From Locusta migratoria (taxonomy: Eukaryota; Arthropoda; Insecta; Orthoptera; Acrididae), in contig CM048748.1 of NCBI GenBank assembly GCA_026315105.1, positions 479,597,150 to 479,661,149 on the forward strand: a stretch of 64,000 nt of DNA, in the 5' to 3' direction. This document shows, in pieces, positions 20,665 through 30,387 of this stretch (its first letter is position 1; each line of letters opens with the position of its first letter). Position numbers and translations under genes: made by a program. The notes under the pieces are model-generated. The model was not told where the DNA came from and ran no database searches. It saw only the letters and a list, made by a program, of their open reading frames with translations.

Positions 20665-21640
20665 AACTAGCTCGATTCCCGCTGCTTCGCACGTATAGAC
20701 TGGATGTCTGCATTGGTTGTTTCTACTTCTAAATATAAATCATCACATTTTTGACTTTAAAAACGCTTTCCTAATCAAGTCTTCTGATACAACTTTCCAC
20801 CCCCTATTGCACTACTGATGCCAGAATTTTTTATTTAATTCTAACCATCGTTCCAAATCCAAAATTTTCGCATTAATAGCATCAAAATAGTCTTCGTAGC
20901 ACCTTTAAAAGATTTTCCCTTATTTCATCCGTTTAAGGGTGGAGTGTTGTCTTGTACTGGAGTGAAACGTGGACGAGAAGTAGTGCGGGCAGGAAGCGAA
21001 TAGAGGCTTTTGAAATGTGGTGCTACAGAAGAATGCTGAAAATTAGGTGGGTAGATCGCGTAACTAATGAAGAGGTGCTGAACAGAATTGGCGAGAAAAG
21101 GAATTTTTGGCATACCTTGACTAAAAGAAGGGATCGCTTGGTAGGACACATTCTTTGACATCGAGGAATCGTAAATTTAGCATTGGAGGGAAGTGTGTGG
21201 GGTAAAAATCGGAGAGGGAGATCAAGAGACGCTTATAGTAAGGAGATTCAAGTGGATGTGGGTTGCCGTTCTTATGAGAAGATGAAAAGGCTTGCTCAGA
21301 ATAGAGTAGGGTGGAGAGCTGCATGAGACTAGTATCCGGACTGAAGACCATAACACACAACACAAGGGTTGAATTTCCAAAAATATGGAAACCCGTATTT
21401 TTAAATGCCAATCGAAAATCTAAATTCGAAGTTTTGTATTTCTTGCTTCGAAATTGCTTGAATAGCGACCTATTTTGAAAAACCGTTCATCCTCAATTTC
21501 TTCCCGTTAGGGATGGGAATCGAAAAATCGCTGATGCCTGAACTATAAGATAAACAACGTCTACAAATTTCAAGTTTGTATCATCTGTAGACACATTTTT
21601 CAGAGCCGTACTCTGTCTTTTGAAACGGATGGTGAACGCG
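20665..21640. mobile_element. unclassified dispersed repeat ('actagctcg...gcttcgcacg' type), split by an RTE insertion
   Basis: The segment begins taactagctcgattcccgct then gcttcgcacg, a phrase I associate with a widespread insect repeat end. It runs to 'ccgtttaagggtgga', is interrupted by the RTE fragment (20942-21363), and resumes as 'aagggttgaatttccaaaaat'. The family is not identified; a LINE 3' region is one possibility. Confidence 0.4.
20942..21363 (+). pseudogene. RTE-like LINE, 5'-truncated 3' end
   Basis: Encodes the post-RT region: EAFEMWCYRRMLKIRWVDRV, NRIGEKRNFWHTL, KRRDRLVGHIL, then a stop (ttctttga instead of tctt-aga). It ends with 'gactgaagaccataacacac'. Probable TSD aagggtgga (20935-20943) and aagggttga (21364-21372). 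It is closely related to the copy at 24495-26268. Confidence 0.85.
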
Positions 21641-21661
21641 AAATTTCTTTCTTACGCTTAG

Positions 21662-21807
21662 CAGTGGCGGACTAACTCTATCGGAGGCCCCGTCCACTTG
21701 AGAATACGTATATTACTATAAAAAACTAACTTTTGAGATTTGGAGCCCCTCCCCCCCAGGACAAGAGATGTGCAGGCCCTTGAAACGATAACCCACCGAA
21801 AGCCCAG

Positions 21808-21860
<53 letters not shown>

Positions 21861-21946
21861 ATGATTTCGAGGTATTTGGAGGCCTCCTAAATCGAGAGGT
21901 CCTTACCTCCCCTCCCCTCCCCACCCCCAACCTTAGTCCGTCACTG
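21662..21946. mobile_element. hAT-like MITE (285 bp)
   Basis: Terminal inverted repeats cagtggcggactaa (left) and cagtgacggactaa (complement of right) are 13 of 14 identical and begin CAG. They are flanked by an 8-bp TSD acgcttag (21654-21661) and acgctttg (21947-21954). An 8-bp TSD and CAG-type ends are typical of hAT elements. The interior holds a 50-base A-run (about 21809-21858) and C-rich tracts, with no transposase. Poly-lysine or poly-phenylalanine frames across it are artefacts. Confidence 0.78.
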
Positions 21947-21974
21947 ACGCTTTGGCATCTTTCTTAGTGGTTTT

Positions 21975-22475
21975 ACTTTTCAGACTGCAATATGCACTTA
22001 TTTTTCGTCACTAGTATGCATGTTGCAGAAAAAATAAGTGAAGAATGTGCATCGCGTTTCGCTGTGACCAACCACTTTGCTACCATAGTGTCAGGAGTCA
22101 TTCTGGACTTGAGTCCGAATTTTATATAAGCTAACGACTTTCAAAAACTATATCGTCCACCTTATTATAGCTATCTACACGGAACTGCTATGTGTTAAAA
22201 CGGAAGAGTTTGTACTACAACAACACAAAGAGATCGTTCGTTTCCATTGTGTAGTTTTTGCTGAAGAACAAAATATTGACACTCACACGTAGAATTTTAT
22301 ACAAGTCGGTAACTTTCAACTCCCATACCTTTCACCCCGTTATCGTTATCAATGCTCTACCGCCATAGTACACATTGGGAGGTACAACATACAAACACTA
22401 TTCGTTTGCGATATGCACTTTTGGCTGCAGAGTGAAATATAGGCACAAACACCTCAGTTTATATATACAGTGTAA
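21975..22475 (-). repeat. unclassified dispersed repeat, second copy at 58602-59060
   Basis: The complement matches 58602-59060 over most of its length: tatataaactgaggtgtttg, tgcctatatttcactc, gcaaacgaatagtgtttgta, cagcaaaaactacacaatgg and so on. No conserved ORF, tRNA-like head or terminal repeat was found. In both places the repeat abuts another transposon (foldback copy 2 here). Confidence 0.7.
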
Positions 22476-22485
22476 ATCACCTAAA

Positions 22486-23119
22486 ACTTGCCCCACAAAT
22501 ATTGCGGAAACGGAAAGTGCGATTGATGTGTGGTTTTCGCAGAATGTATTGGTAGTCAGGGTCTCGTATTGTTAGCCAATAAACGAATTGTAAAAATACC
22601 TAGAAGTGTGTATTTTATGCAAACATACAATTTTTCAAATGGAACAATGGTTGTTTCTATCATGCACTGGAATTTTTGACACCTGCTGTGTAAAAATAAT
22701 TTCGAATGACATTTTTATCACGTTTAGTTTGGCACCAACAACCGTTCAAAGTTTTGGGAGCTACGACAGCGGAGCTGACTGACTGGTGGTCATGAGACAG
22801 TGGGCCGTGCCCCAGGAACAAGCCACTCGGCCAGTCAGCTGCGCTATCGCAGCGTCCGCCCCCGAAACTTTGAACGGTTGTAGCTGCCAAACTAAACGTG
22901 ATAAAAGTGTCATTCTAAATTCTTTGTACACAGCTGTTGTCAGAATGCTAGTGCATGATGGAAACAACCATTGTTCCATTTAAAAACTGTATGTATGCAT
23001 AAAAAACACACTTTGTAAATAATATTACATCTGTTTGTTGGTTAAAAATACAAGCCCCTGACTACCAATCCATTCTGTGAAAATTGCACTTTTCGTTTCC
23101 GAAATATTTGCGGTGCAAG
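22486..23119. mobile_element. large foldback element, copy 2
   Basis: Arms run from acttgccccacaaatattgc at the left and from the complement of gatatttgcggtgcaagt-like sequence at the right, meeting around 22790-22830. The central segment (gtgggccgtgcccc, 'cactcggccagtcagctg') is the reverse complement of the centre of copy 1 at 12529-13395. No SINE is inserted here. Both copies share 'aatcaccta' just outside the left arm, so the true left boundary may lie about 10-15 bp further out. Confidence 0.85.
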
Positions 23120-23124
23120 TGTAT

Positions 23125-24494
23125 ATTTTTAAGAGAGAAACTTGAATTATCCATTAAAGATAATTGCAAATAAACTGTCCTGTAATACACCTTTCGTACA
23201 TTGTCATATAAACGATACTGTTGGCCCTCGTCTAATGCTGAATCCAGAAACGCAGCTCGGCGACCACCCTGAGCGCAGCAGCAGGTGTGAGCGGCCGGGC
23301 AGGCGCCCAGCACACGGCGCTTCACTGCGGCCACGGCTCCCAGCCAGCCAGCCGCGCCCGCCTATCTGCGCCCAGCGCGGCACTAGCCTCGTTACCAAGG
23401 CTGACTGTTTGTTCTTCGGCTTCCCTACTCTTTAATGCATTCTGTTAGCTTCGCTGCGAACCGGGAGGCGCAACAGCCGAACAACATCGTAGCAACCGGC
23501 GAATGACTCATTTCAGAAGCGGTTTTGTTTTCTCCGGTCCAGTATTGCAGGATTCACAGTTCAAAATATCTAAACAGATGTGCCACTGGATTCACTGCAT
23601 CCTAGCAAAATAAATAAAAATAAAAAAGTAAAATAAATTGTACTTTGTCAATGAGATTTGAAGTTACGGGAGAGGCTGGCGCCACGATGAAATTAATTGG
23701 TAGTGCCGTCCATTACCTGGCTAGGACACTTTTTTATTTTATTTTATTTTATTTATTTATTATTTTTAAATTACAGTATGACTTCAGTGACCCATTTGTC
23801 ACGTGTGCAATATCAGACTTGTATCTTCAAAAATAAAAACATTCTACATATCGTACATAGCAGTCGAAGATTATATACATCATTATATATTAAAAATATG
23901 GTGATTTACTTTATGTATACCTATATTGTGACGACAGCCGCACGTACGGAGATTCGTGGATTTTGAGAAAATTGCTTGTTATACATCCATATGCAGACTA
24001 AAATCTTCATTACCTTACCAATTGACGAGCAAGACATGTCTTGTCACCAAGTGGCATTACAAATCACACACTGATGACATAGCGCATGGGATTATAGTAT
24101 AGGTATGAACGGTAGTTATGAACTTATTGTATTCGACGTAATAATATACAATGGTTTTAAAAAATAATAGTAATTTGACATAAGATGTAGTTTAATGGTA
24201 AATTATCCACATGTCAAAATATCAATATAGTCATAGTTTAAACAATATCATTACATAAAATTCAAGTGATCTGTGATAGAAATTGTGGTGTCGCACAAGT
24301 CTAAAGTGCGCGGCACCTACTTTCGCCGCGTGCCGCCATGCACGCACGGCGCGGCGTTCTTACGACGTCAGCCACGAGCGCCCTATGCTACAACTCCGCT
24401 CGTAGCCACAACTGAACGACATCGTTTACCTGGGACTGAGATGAGAACCAATTAACACTTCAGAATCAGATAGGCACCCGTGAAGACTTGGCTA
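23125..24494. other. mixed stretch: GC-rich patch, (TTTTA)n run, possible LTR-like scrap
   Basis: About 23230-23400 is GC-rich. A (ttttat)n microsatellite lies at about 23731-23766 and an A/T-rich run near 23605-23640. At 24284-24450 there is a GC-rich scrap starting tgtggtgtcgcacaagtcta that recalls the start of some insect LTRs, but no partner LTR, primer site or gag/pol frame is present, so I leave it unnamed. Confidence 0.35.
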
Positions 24495-26268
24495 TCGGAT
24501 AGCTGCAAAATAGCTGGAGTGGCTAGATACTAAATGCAAATCTGTAGAAGAATGTATAAATAGGGGAAAAATAGATTCAGCCTACAGGAAAATACAAGAA
24601 ACATTTAGAGATAAGAAAATAAGCTCTATGAATATCAAGGACTCTGATGGAAAACCAGTTCTCAGCAAAGAAGGGAAAGCTGAAAGGTGGAAAGAGTACA
24701 TAGAGCAGCTCTACAAAGGAAATGAACTTAGAGACGATGTTGTGGGAAGGGAAGAGGAAGTAGATCAAGATGACATAGGAGATACTATACTGAGAGATGA
24801 ATTTGACAGAGCCCTCAAAGACCTAGGTCGGAACAAGGCCCCAGGAGTAGATGATATTCCCTCAGAGCTACTGAAGTCTCTGGGAGAGCCAGCCATGACA
24901 AAACTATTTGAACTGGTGTGTATGATGTATGAGACAGGCGAAATACCCTCAGACTTTAAGAAAAATGTAATAATCCCCATTCCAAAGAAATCAGGCGCAG
25001 ACAGGTGTGAAAATTACAGAACCATCAGTTTGATAAGTCATGGCTGCAAAATTTTAACACGAATTACCTACAAGCGAATGGAAAAGCTGGTAGAAGCTGA
25101 CCTCCGGGAAGATCAGTTTGGATTTAGGAGGAACGTAGGAACCCGGGAGGCAATACTCACTTTACGTCTTAACTTAGAAGATAGATTAAGGAAAGGCAAA
25201 CCTACATTTTTAGCTTTTGATGTTGACTGGAATCACTCTTTCAAATTCTGAAGACAGCAGGGGTAAAATATAGGGAAAGGAGAGTTATTTACAACTTGTA
25301 CAAAGGCCAGACCACAGTTATTAGACTCGAAGGGCATGAAAGGGAAGCATCAGTTGGGAAGGGAGTAAGACAGGGTTGTAGTCTTTCTCCGATGCTATTC
25401 AATTTGTACATGGAGCAGGCGGTGAAGGAAAGCAAGGAAAAATTTGGAATAGGGATTAAAGTTCAGGGGGAAGAAATAAAAACATTGCGTTTTGCTGATG
25501 ACATTGTAATTCTGTCAGAGACAGCAAAGGACCTGGAAGAGTTGAAGGGAATGGACAGTGTGTTGAAGAGAGCGTATAAAATGAACATTAACAAGAGCAA
25601 AACAAAAATAATGGAATGCGGTCTTAGAAAATCAGGCGATGCTGAAGGAATTAGATTAGGTAACGAAACAATGAAGGTGGTAGATGAGTTTTGTTACTTG
25701 GGTAGTAAAATAACATGCGATGGTCGCAGTACAGAGGATATAAAATGCAGAATGGCAATGGGAAGAAAAGCATTTTTGAAAAAGAGAAATTTGCTAACAT
25801 CGAATATTAATCTAAGTGTAAGGAAGTCTTTTCTGAAGGCATTTGTGTGGAGTGTTGCCTTGTACGGGAGTGAAACATGGACGTTAAGCAGTGTAGACAG
25901 GAAGAGGATAGAGGCTTTTGAAATGTGGTGCTAGAGAAGAATGCTGAAAATTAGGTGGGTAGATCGCATAACTAATGAAGAGGTACTGAACAGAATTGGT
26001 GAGAAAAGGAATTTTTGGCATACCCTGACTAAAAGAAGGGATCGCTTGGTAGGACACATTCTTAGACATCGGGGAATCGTAAATTTAGCATTGGAGGGAA
26101 GTGTGTGGGGTAAAAATCGCAGAGGGAGACCAAGAAACGCGTATAGTAAGCAGATTCAAGTGGATGTGGGTTGTCGTTCTTATGAGGAGATGAAAAGGCT
26201 TGCTCAGGATGGAGTAGGTTGGAGAGCTGCATCAAACCAGTCTCCGGACTGAAGACCATAACAACAAC
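24495..26268 (+). mobile_element. RTE-like LINE, 5'-truncated, best copy in the window
   Basis: The copy begins inside the segment between endonuclease and RT (ctggagtggctagatactaa) and runs to the 3' signature 'ccggactgaagaccataaca' with a short (aac)n-like end. The endonuclease region is absent. Four further fragments of the family, on both strands, lie at 468, 20942, 38155 and 39119, and a tail is fused to a CR1 piece at 27715. Confidence 0.9.
24628..26252 (+). pseudogene. reverse transcriptase of the RTE-like LINE, one frameshift and one stop
   Basis: Reads from MNIKDSDGKPVLSKEGKAER through the fingers/palm block NKAPGVDDIPSELLK and GFRRNVGTREA to FLAFDVDWN, where a frameshift near 25230 moves the frame. 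It continues with VRQGCSLSPMLFNLYMEQA (block 4), LRFADDIVILSE (catalytic FADD at 25491-25502), YLGSKIT, and the post-RT region EAFEMWC. A TAG at about 25932-25934 stands where related copies have TAC (Tyr). The last part, 25941-26252, has WVDRITNEEVLNRIG, GHILRHRGI and RGRPRNAYSKQIQVDV. The role in a live element is target-primed reverse transcription; this copy cannot make it. Two lesions in about 540 codons suggest a fairly recent copy. Confidence 0.92.
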
Positions 26269-26279
26269 ATACATCTCGT

Positions 26280-27084
26280 TCTAATTTACTCTAGTGTTTC
26301 TAGTTTCTGCTGTCCCACTGGTTGCTCACCTTCGTACCTGCACAAGCGTGTGTCCTTTATTCCTTTGTCGGTACTTTTCTACTCGGCCACCGTCACCTAC
26401 GACGGAAACGAGACACAAAAGCGGCGACGAGGCTGGGACACAAAAGAAATAGTCCTTCGAACATAACGGAGTGATGATACTTTGTAATTTTTTCCCTCCT
26501 ATCGAGAAGGGGCGGGAGAGAGGGAAGGGGGAAGCAGAAACTGCGGCAAGGGGGGGGATGGAGAAAGTCTAAATACTTATGTACATGGCACAGGTATTAT
26601 ATAATTTTATGTTATATGTGACCTTCTACAGCTATGTGTCACATGAAGAATGGTTTTCATTTTTGTACATACAAATCTGATGATGCACTGGTCAGAACGC
26701 GTCATTGAAGTCATACTGCAGTTAAAGTGTAACATGTAATAAATAAAAAAATTGCTACGTAGAGCGAGCTTATCGGGGACACTACCAATTAAATTCCACT
26801 CCCTCATAATTAGTACGTAATTCGGTTGCTGTGCAGTGCAGCCAAGACGGTATATCGTATCACTGCAGTCATATAGCTCGACAGTGACGTGTGGACCGTA
26901 GTTAAACACACATTTTCAAAGGAACCTTAATGCCGAAAATCAGTACACAGCGATCGGTCACAGCTTTAACACCAGGTACCAGGCACCTGGCAGCCCTGGG
27001 ACAGATGGCAGCGGCGCCGGGTCCTGTCCCGAGCGCGTGGCGCTGACCACTGTTCACTCACATCCCAGACGTGTTCCAAAGTTG
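26280..27084. other. non-coding stretch
   Basis: No gene recognised. A G/A-rich tract lies near 26505-26570. A 100-codon minus-strand frame at 26607-26909 has no recognisable domain. Confidence 0.3.
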
Positions 27085-27268
27085 CAATGTTTGTAAACCT
27101 ATGGCACGTAACTACTGTGACTATTAGTCCCCAGACTTTCAAACTGCTTCAACTAACCTAAGAACAACACACACCCCCGTGCCTTAAGGAGGACTCGAAC
27201 CTCCGACGGCAACGGCCGTCCAGTCCGCAACGTGACGGCTCAGATCACGCGGCCATTCCGCGTGGTCA
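27085..27268 (-). mobile_element. tRNA-derived SINE, family C, degenerate head
   Basis: Minus strand: head remnant with gatctgagccgtcacgttgc, B box ggttcgagtcctcctt, tail 'tgttcttaggttagttgaag' and 'actaatagtcacag'. No clear TSD. Confidence 0.75.
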
Positions 27269-27446
27269 CTATGAAAAATATATTATTCCGACAAAAACTT
27301 GAAAATCCGACTTTATTCCATAGGCAGCAAACGGTATTTTTCCGTTTTCCATTGGCATATAATTCCTTCAGTCTTTCCTGTTGCACGTCTCGATTAGACG
27401 TGAGCTTATGGATTATAGTCACAATTGTGCGATTGGATTCGTGATT

Positions 27447-27825
27447 TGCTGTAAGAAAAAGAACACAGTAGGTTGTAACTGACGGAATGTTATCGAGTTG
27501 AACAGAAGTGATATCTGGCGTTCTTCACGAAAGTGTTTTAGAGCCCCTACTGTCCCTTACTTTTGTAAACGATTTACCAGACAATCTGAGTCGCTCCCTT
27601 AGACTGTTCGCGTATGATGCTGCCATTTATCGGTTAGTAAAGTCAGCAGAAGATAAATATGAACTGCAAAATGATTTACATAAGATATCTGCATGGTGCA
27701 AAAAAAATAGCAATCAGCAGATTCAAGTGTATGTAGATTGTCGTTCTTATGAGAAGATGAAGAGGTTTGCTGGGGAGCTGCATCAAACCAGTCTCCGGAC
27801 TGAAGACCACAACAACAACAACAGG
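27447..27825 (+). pseudogene. CR1-like RT fragment fused to an RTE 3' tail
   Basis: Up to about 27714 the frame reads SGVLHESVLEPLLSLTFVND, LFAYDAAIYRLVK and ISAWCKK, the RT palm region of the CR1-like family (the active-site block reads FAYDA, where FADD is expected). From about 27717 the sequence switches to the last 110 bp of the RTE-like family, cagattcaagtgtatgtaga to gactgaagaccacaacaaca. The two meet without spacer and remain in one open frame (27508-27855). The 3' signature belongs to RTE, so a template switch during RTE reverse transcription is a likely origin; later recombination is the alternative. Confidence 0.75.
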
Positions 27826-27859
27826 CACTATACATTAAACGTGGTATTTTTATAGCTTC

Positions 27860-28274
27860 ACATAAAAAGTCTGCATTAAAGGGTTAAGTTGTTCGTAATT
27901 GTTATTCCAAGGTATTTAATTAATTTTAAGGCCTTCAGATTTGACTGATTTTTAGTGTAAGTGAAGTTTACCTGATTTCTTTTACTGCTCATTTGGACAC
28001 TTATTTAGCGTCAATTCCCAATTTTTGCACCATGCAGAAATCTAAATCATTCTGCAGTTGGTTTTGATCTTCTGGTGTCTTCACTAACCGATAAATGACA
28101 GAATCATCCGCGAACAGTCTAAGAGAGCTAGTCAAATTGTCTCCTAATTACTTAATAAAGAAAAGAGAGTAGGAGACCCATTACACTTCCCTGGGGAACG
28201 CCAGATATCACTTCTGTTTTACTGGATGACTTTCCATCAATTACAAAGTACTTTCTGGAAGTTTCTCGTAGGTA
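27860..28274 (-). pseudogene. CR1-like RT fragment, inverted relative to its neighbour
   Basis: The complement starts at 28274 with the same RT segment as the plus-strand copy at 27447 (cagaagtgatatctggcgtt), continues through 'ttagactgttcgcggatgat' and runs past the neighbour's break point to 'tggtgcaaaaattgggaatt'. Stops are frequent. With the plus-strand piece it forms an inverted repeat of roughly 240 bp per arm. Confidence 0.75.
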
Positions 28275-28279
28275 AATAT

Positions 28280-29289
28280 ACTGATGGCTTCGGCACGTCT
28301 AATATTCCCTTTTATCAGGCGAACCTGTTTCAATAGGCCCTGCTTAAAGTGTAAAGGTGGTAATGCATTTTTATTGAGATCCACGTAGTTCTTGCACAAA
28401 TGCTTTTCTCTGCTTAAAACACGAACAATAAGTCTCTTCTATTGTTTGCCGTTTATTTGTTCTGTATTCCATGTTCGCTGAAGCTAGCATACATGTGGGA
28501 TGCACTCAGTACTTACTTTCTCGCGTTAGCTCAGTTTTTAATATGAAGAGCAGCAGCTCTTACTTTATGAAATTCCTATTTTCCTGTAAATAAAAAATAA
28601 ATAAAAAACGAATGAGTATTTTACAGTGTTTGGTGCCCTCTATATACGTTTCTCAGTGAAAGAGGTAACCTGTTGTTGAGAATAATCGTATGTTACGCAG
28701 AACAAATAAGTGAAGTTGGGCCGACTGTCTAGTGAGGCAGATTCAGAGATGAAAAGCGAGGAAACAAGATGAGGAGATAGTTATTCCGGCCAGAAGTTAC
28801 GGTGCGCGTGTGTTTGCTCGGACAAAGGCCCTCCTCGGAGCAGTTCCGTAACGAGGTGAACGTCGGCGGGGATAAAAACGGCCACCGACAGCGCGGGGTC
28901 GCCAGCCGCTCTCAAACGGAACGTCGTGTTCCGCCTCGGCCCAAAAACAAATAACTTTTTTAATTTGAAGTTTTTGAAAGTAATTCGTTTTATTCGATGA
29001 AGTTATATTGAATTTAGCGGCGCCTTTGGCAGCTGGGGGCGGCGGACCTGGCGGGCTGGCGAAGCCTCCCCTCCCCTCCCCCTCCCCTCCCCCTACCTCC
29101 CCACCTCTGCTCCCCCCCTCCCCGCGTATTGCCCCCTCCTCCCCTCCCTCCCCAGACTCACTCACGGCCAGTGGTGGCGCATACCACCTCGCCAACAACT
29201 GCTGGCGTTCATGTAGCTGTCAAACCGGACCACCTAGCGGACCACTTCCCAGCTCTTGCTATTTCACGAGGTTCTACCTTTGAAGCCTA
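28280..29289. other. non-coding stretch ending in a pyrimidine-rich GC island
   Basis: From 28797 to about 29200 the sequence is GC-rich, with a (ccctccc)n-type run at about 29066-29155. Proline-rich (plus) and glycine-rich (minus) frames come from this composition. No gene recognised. Confidence 0.35.
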
Positions 29290-30384
29290 TATAGGGAGAG
29301 AGTGGCCATGCCTGAAACCGCTGATGATTGGCTGAGAGCCCAGGGCGCCATGTTTTTACCAGATTTTGCGGGCTTGTATTTGTCTGAATAGCTACAGCGT
29401 GCATTTCTCTACTATGGAGGTGTTTTGTCGGTTTTGACAGGAATTTCACTGCCCAGTTTGTTATTACGGTAGCCGCTACTGCACTTTTGCACCTCTCCTG
29501 TCGGTTCTATATACGAAAATTGACTTGCTGTTTGTCGGTCGTTGGCGATAACTTTAAAACTTCGCGGCAATTTTTATGATTAAATGTTGATTTGAAGTGG
29601 TTTGCTGAGTGTTATTAATAAGGCGTGTTACATAATCAGTATGGACAGTCAAGAAAAATGCCTCTTTGTTCCTCTGTTGGCTTCTAAAACTAGCGTGAAG
29701 ATTGTTAAATGGTGCTTGTGTTCGCAAGGAATGAGGAAATACGGAAACAGTGGGAAATGAAAGTTAACCGACAAATCGGGAACCGTAAAGGTGATACCTG
29801 GGAACCAAAGAATTATTCCTGTTTCTGCTATTTCGGTGGAGATAGTATCGGTATTTTCTGTTTTTCTGTGCTACTGTGTTCCTAAACGTATGCGCAGAAT
29901 GACGTTTTGGTATCTTCCAGCATAGGAAAATGTTATAATATCGACAGGAACACACTTAAAATGCGTTATATGAGCGGAAAGTGACAACACTGTACTAGTG
30001 TCAGCGATGGATATGCAGACAGAAAAATGTGAACGGCATCCTTTCTTTGAGATACATTACATGAAATACCTCTCTTTCTTATTAATCAACTGGCTACTCT
30101 TGAGATTACCAGCACATCGTAAAATATGTTTCACGAGACTTATTTGCTTACAAATTTATTATGCCTATATAAACATAGATGAAGGGCATTTCTTTTAACC
30201 ACGTACTGATTAGTAAGCTAGAATACGTGCTTTGGCCTAATGGCCTGATGGCTTATTTCAATCGTTAAGTGTCTGCATTTCTGCGTGGGTCGTCATGTAC
30301 GTGCACATCGCACGCGCGGTCTGGTAAAAACATGGCGGACACCGGCCGGTTGGCCGCTCTCTCCCTGTACAGACGCTCTGAGGC
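29290..30384. repeat. inverted-repeat-bounded segment, about 1.1 kb
   Basis: The left end carries agggagagagtggcca and, 40 bp inward, gccatgtttttaccaga. The right end carries the complements in the expected order (tctggtaaaaacatggc near 30332, then tggccgctctctccct near 30366-30381). The left copy has about 26 extra bases between the two blocks. The interior holds a 39-codon frame at 29641-29760 (MDSQEKCLFVPLLASKTSVK...) of unknown origin. It could be a DNA transposon relic or two inverted copies of another repeat. Confidence 0.5.
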
Positions 30385-30387
30385 TGC

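Noticed and set aside
21658..21967. poly-lysine / poly-phenylalanine proteins
   Set aside because: They are translations of the 50-base A-run inside the hAT-like MITE.
24281..24450. solo LTR starting tgtggtgtcg
   Set aside because: No partner LTR, no TG...CA ends with a TSD, and no primer binding site could be shown.
28797..29283. proline- and glycine-rich proteins
   Set aside because: The text is a product of (ccctccc)n repeats.
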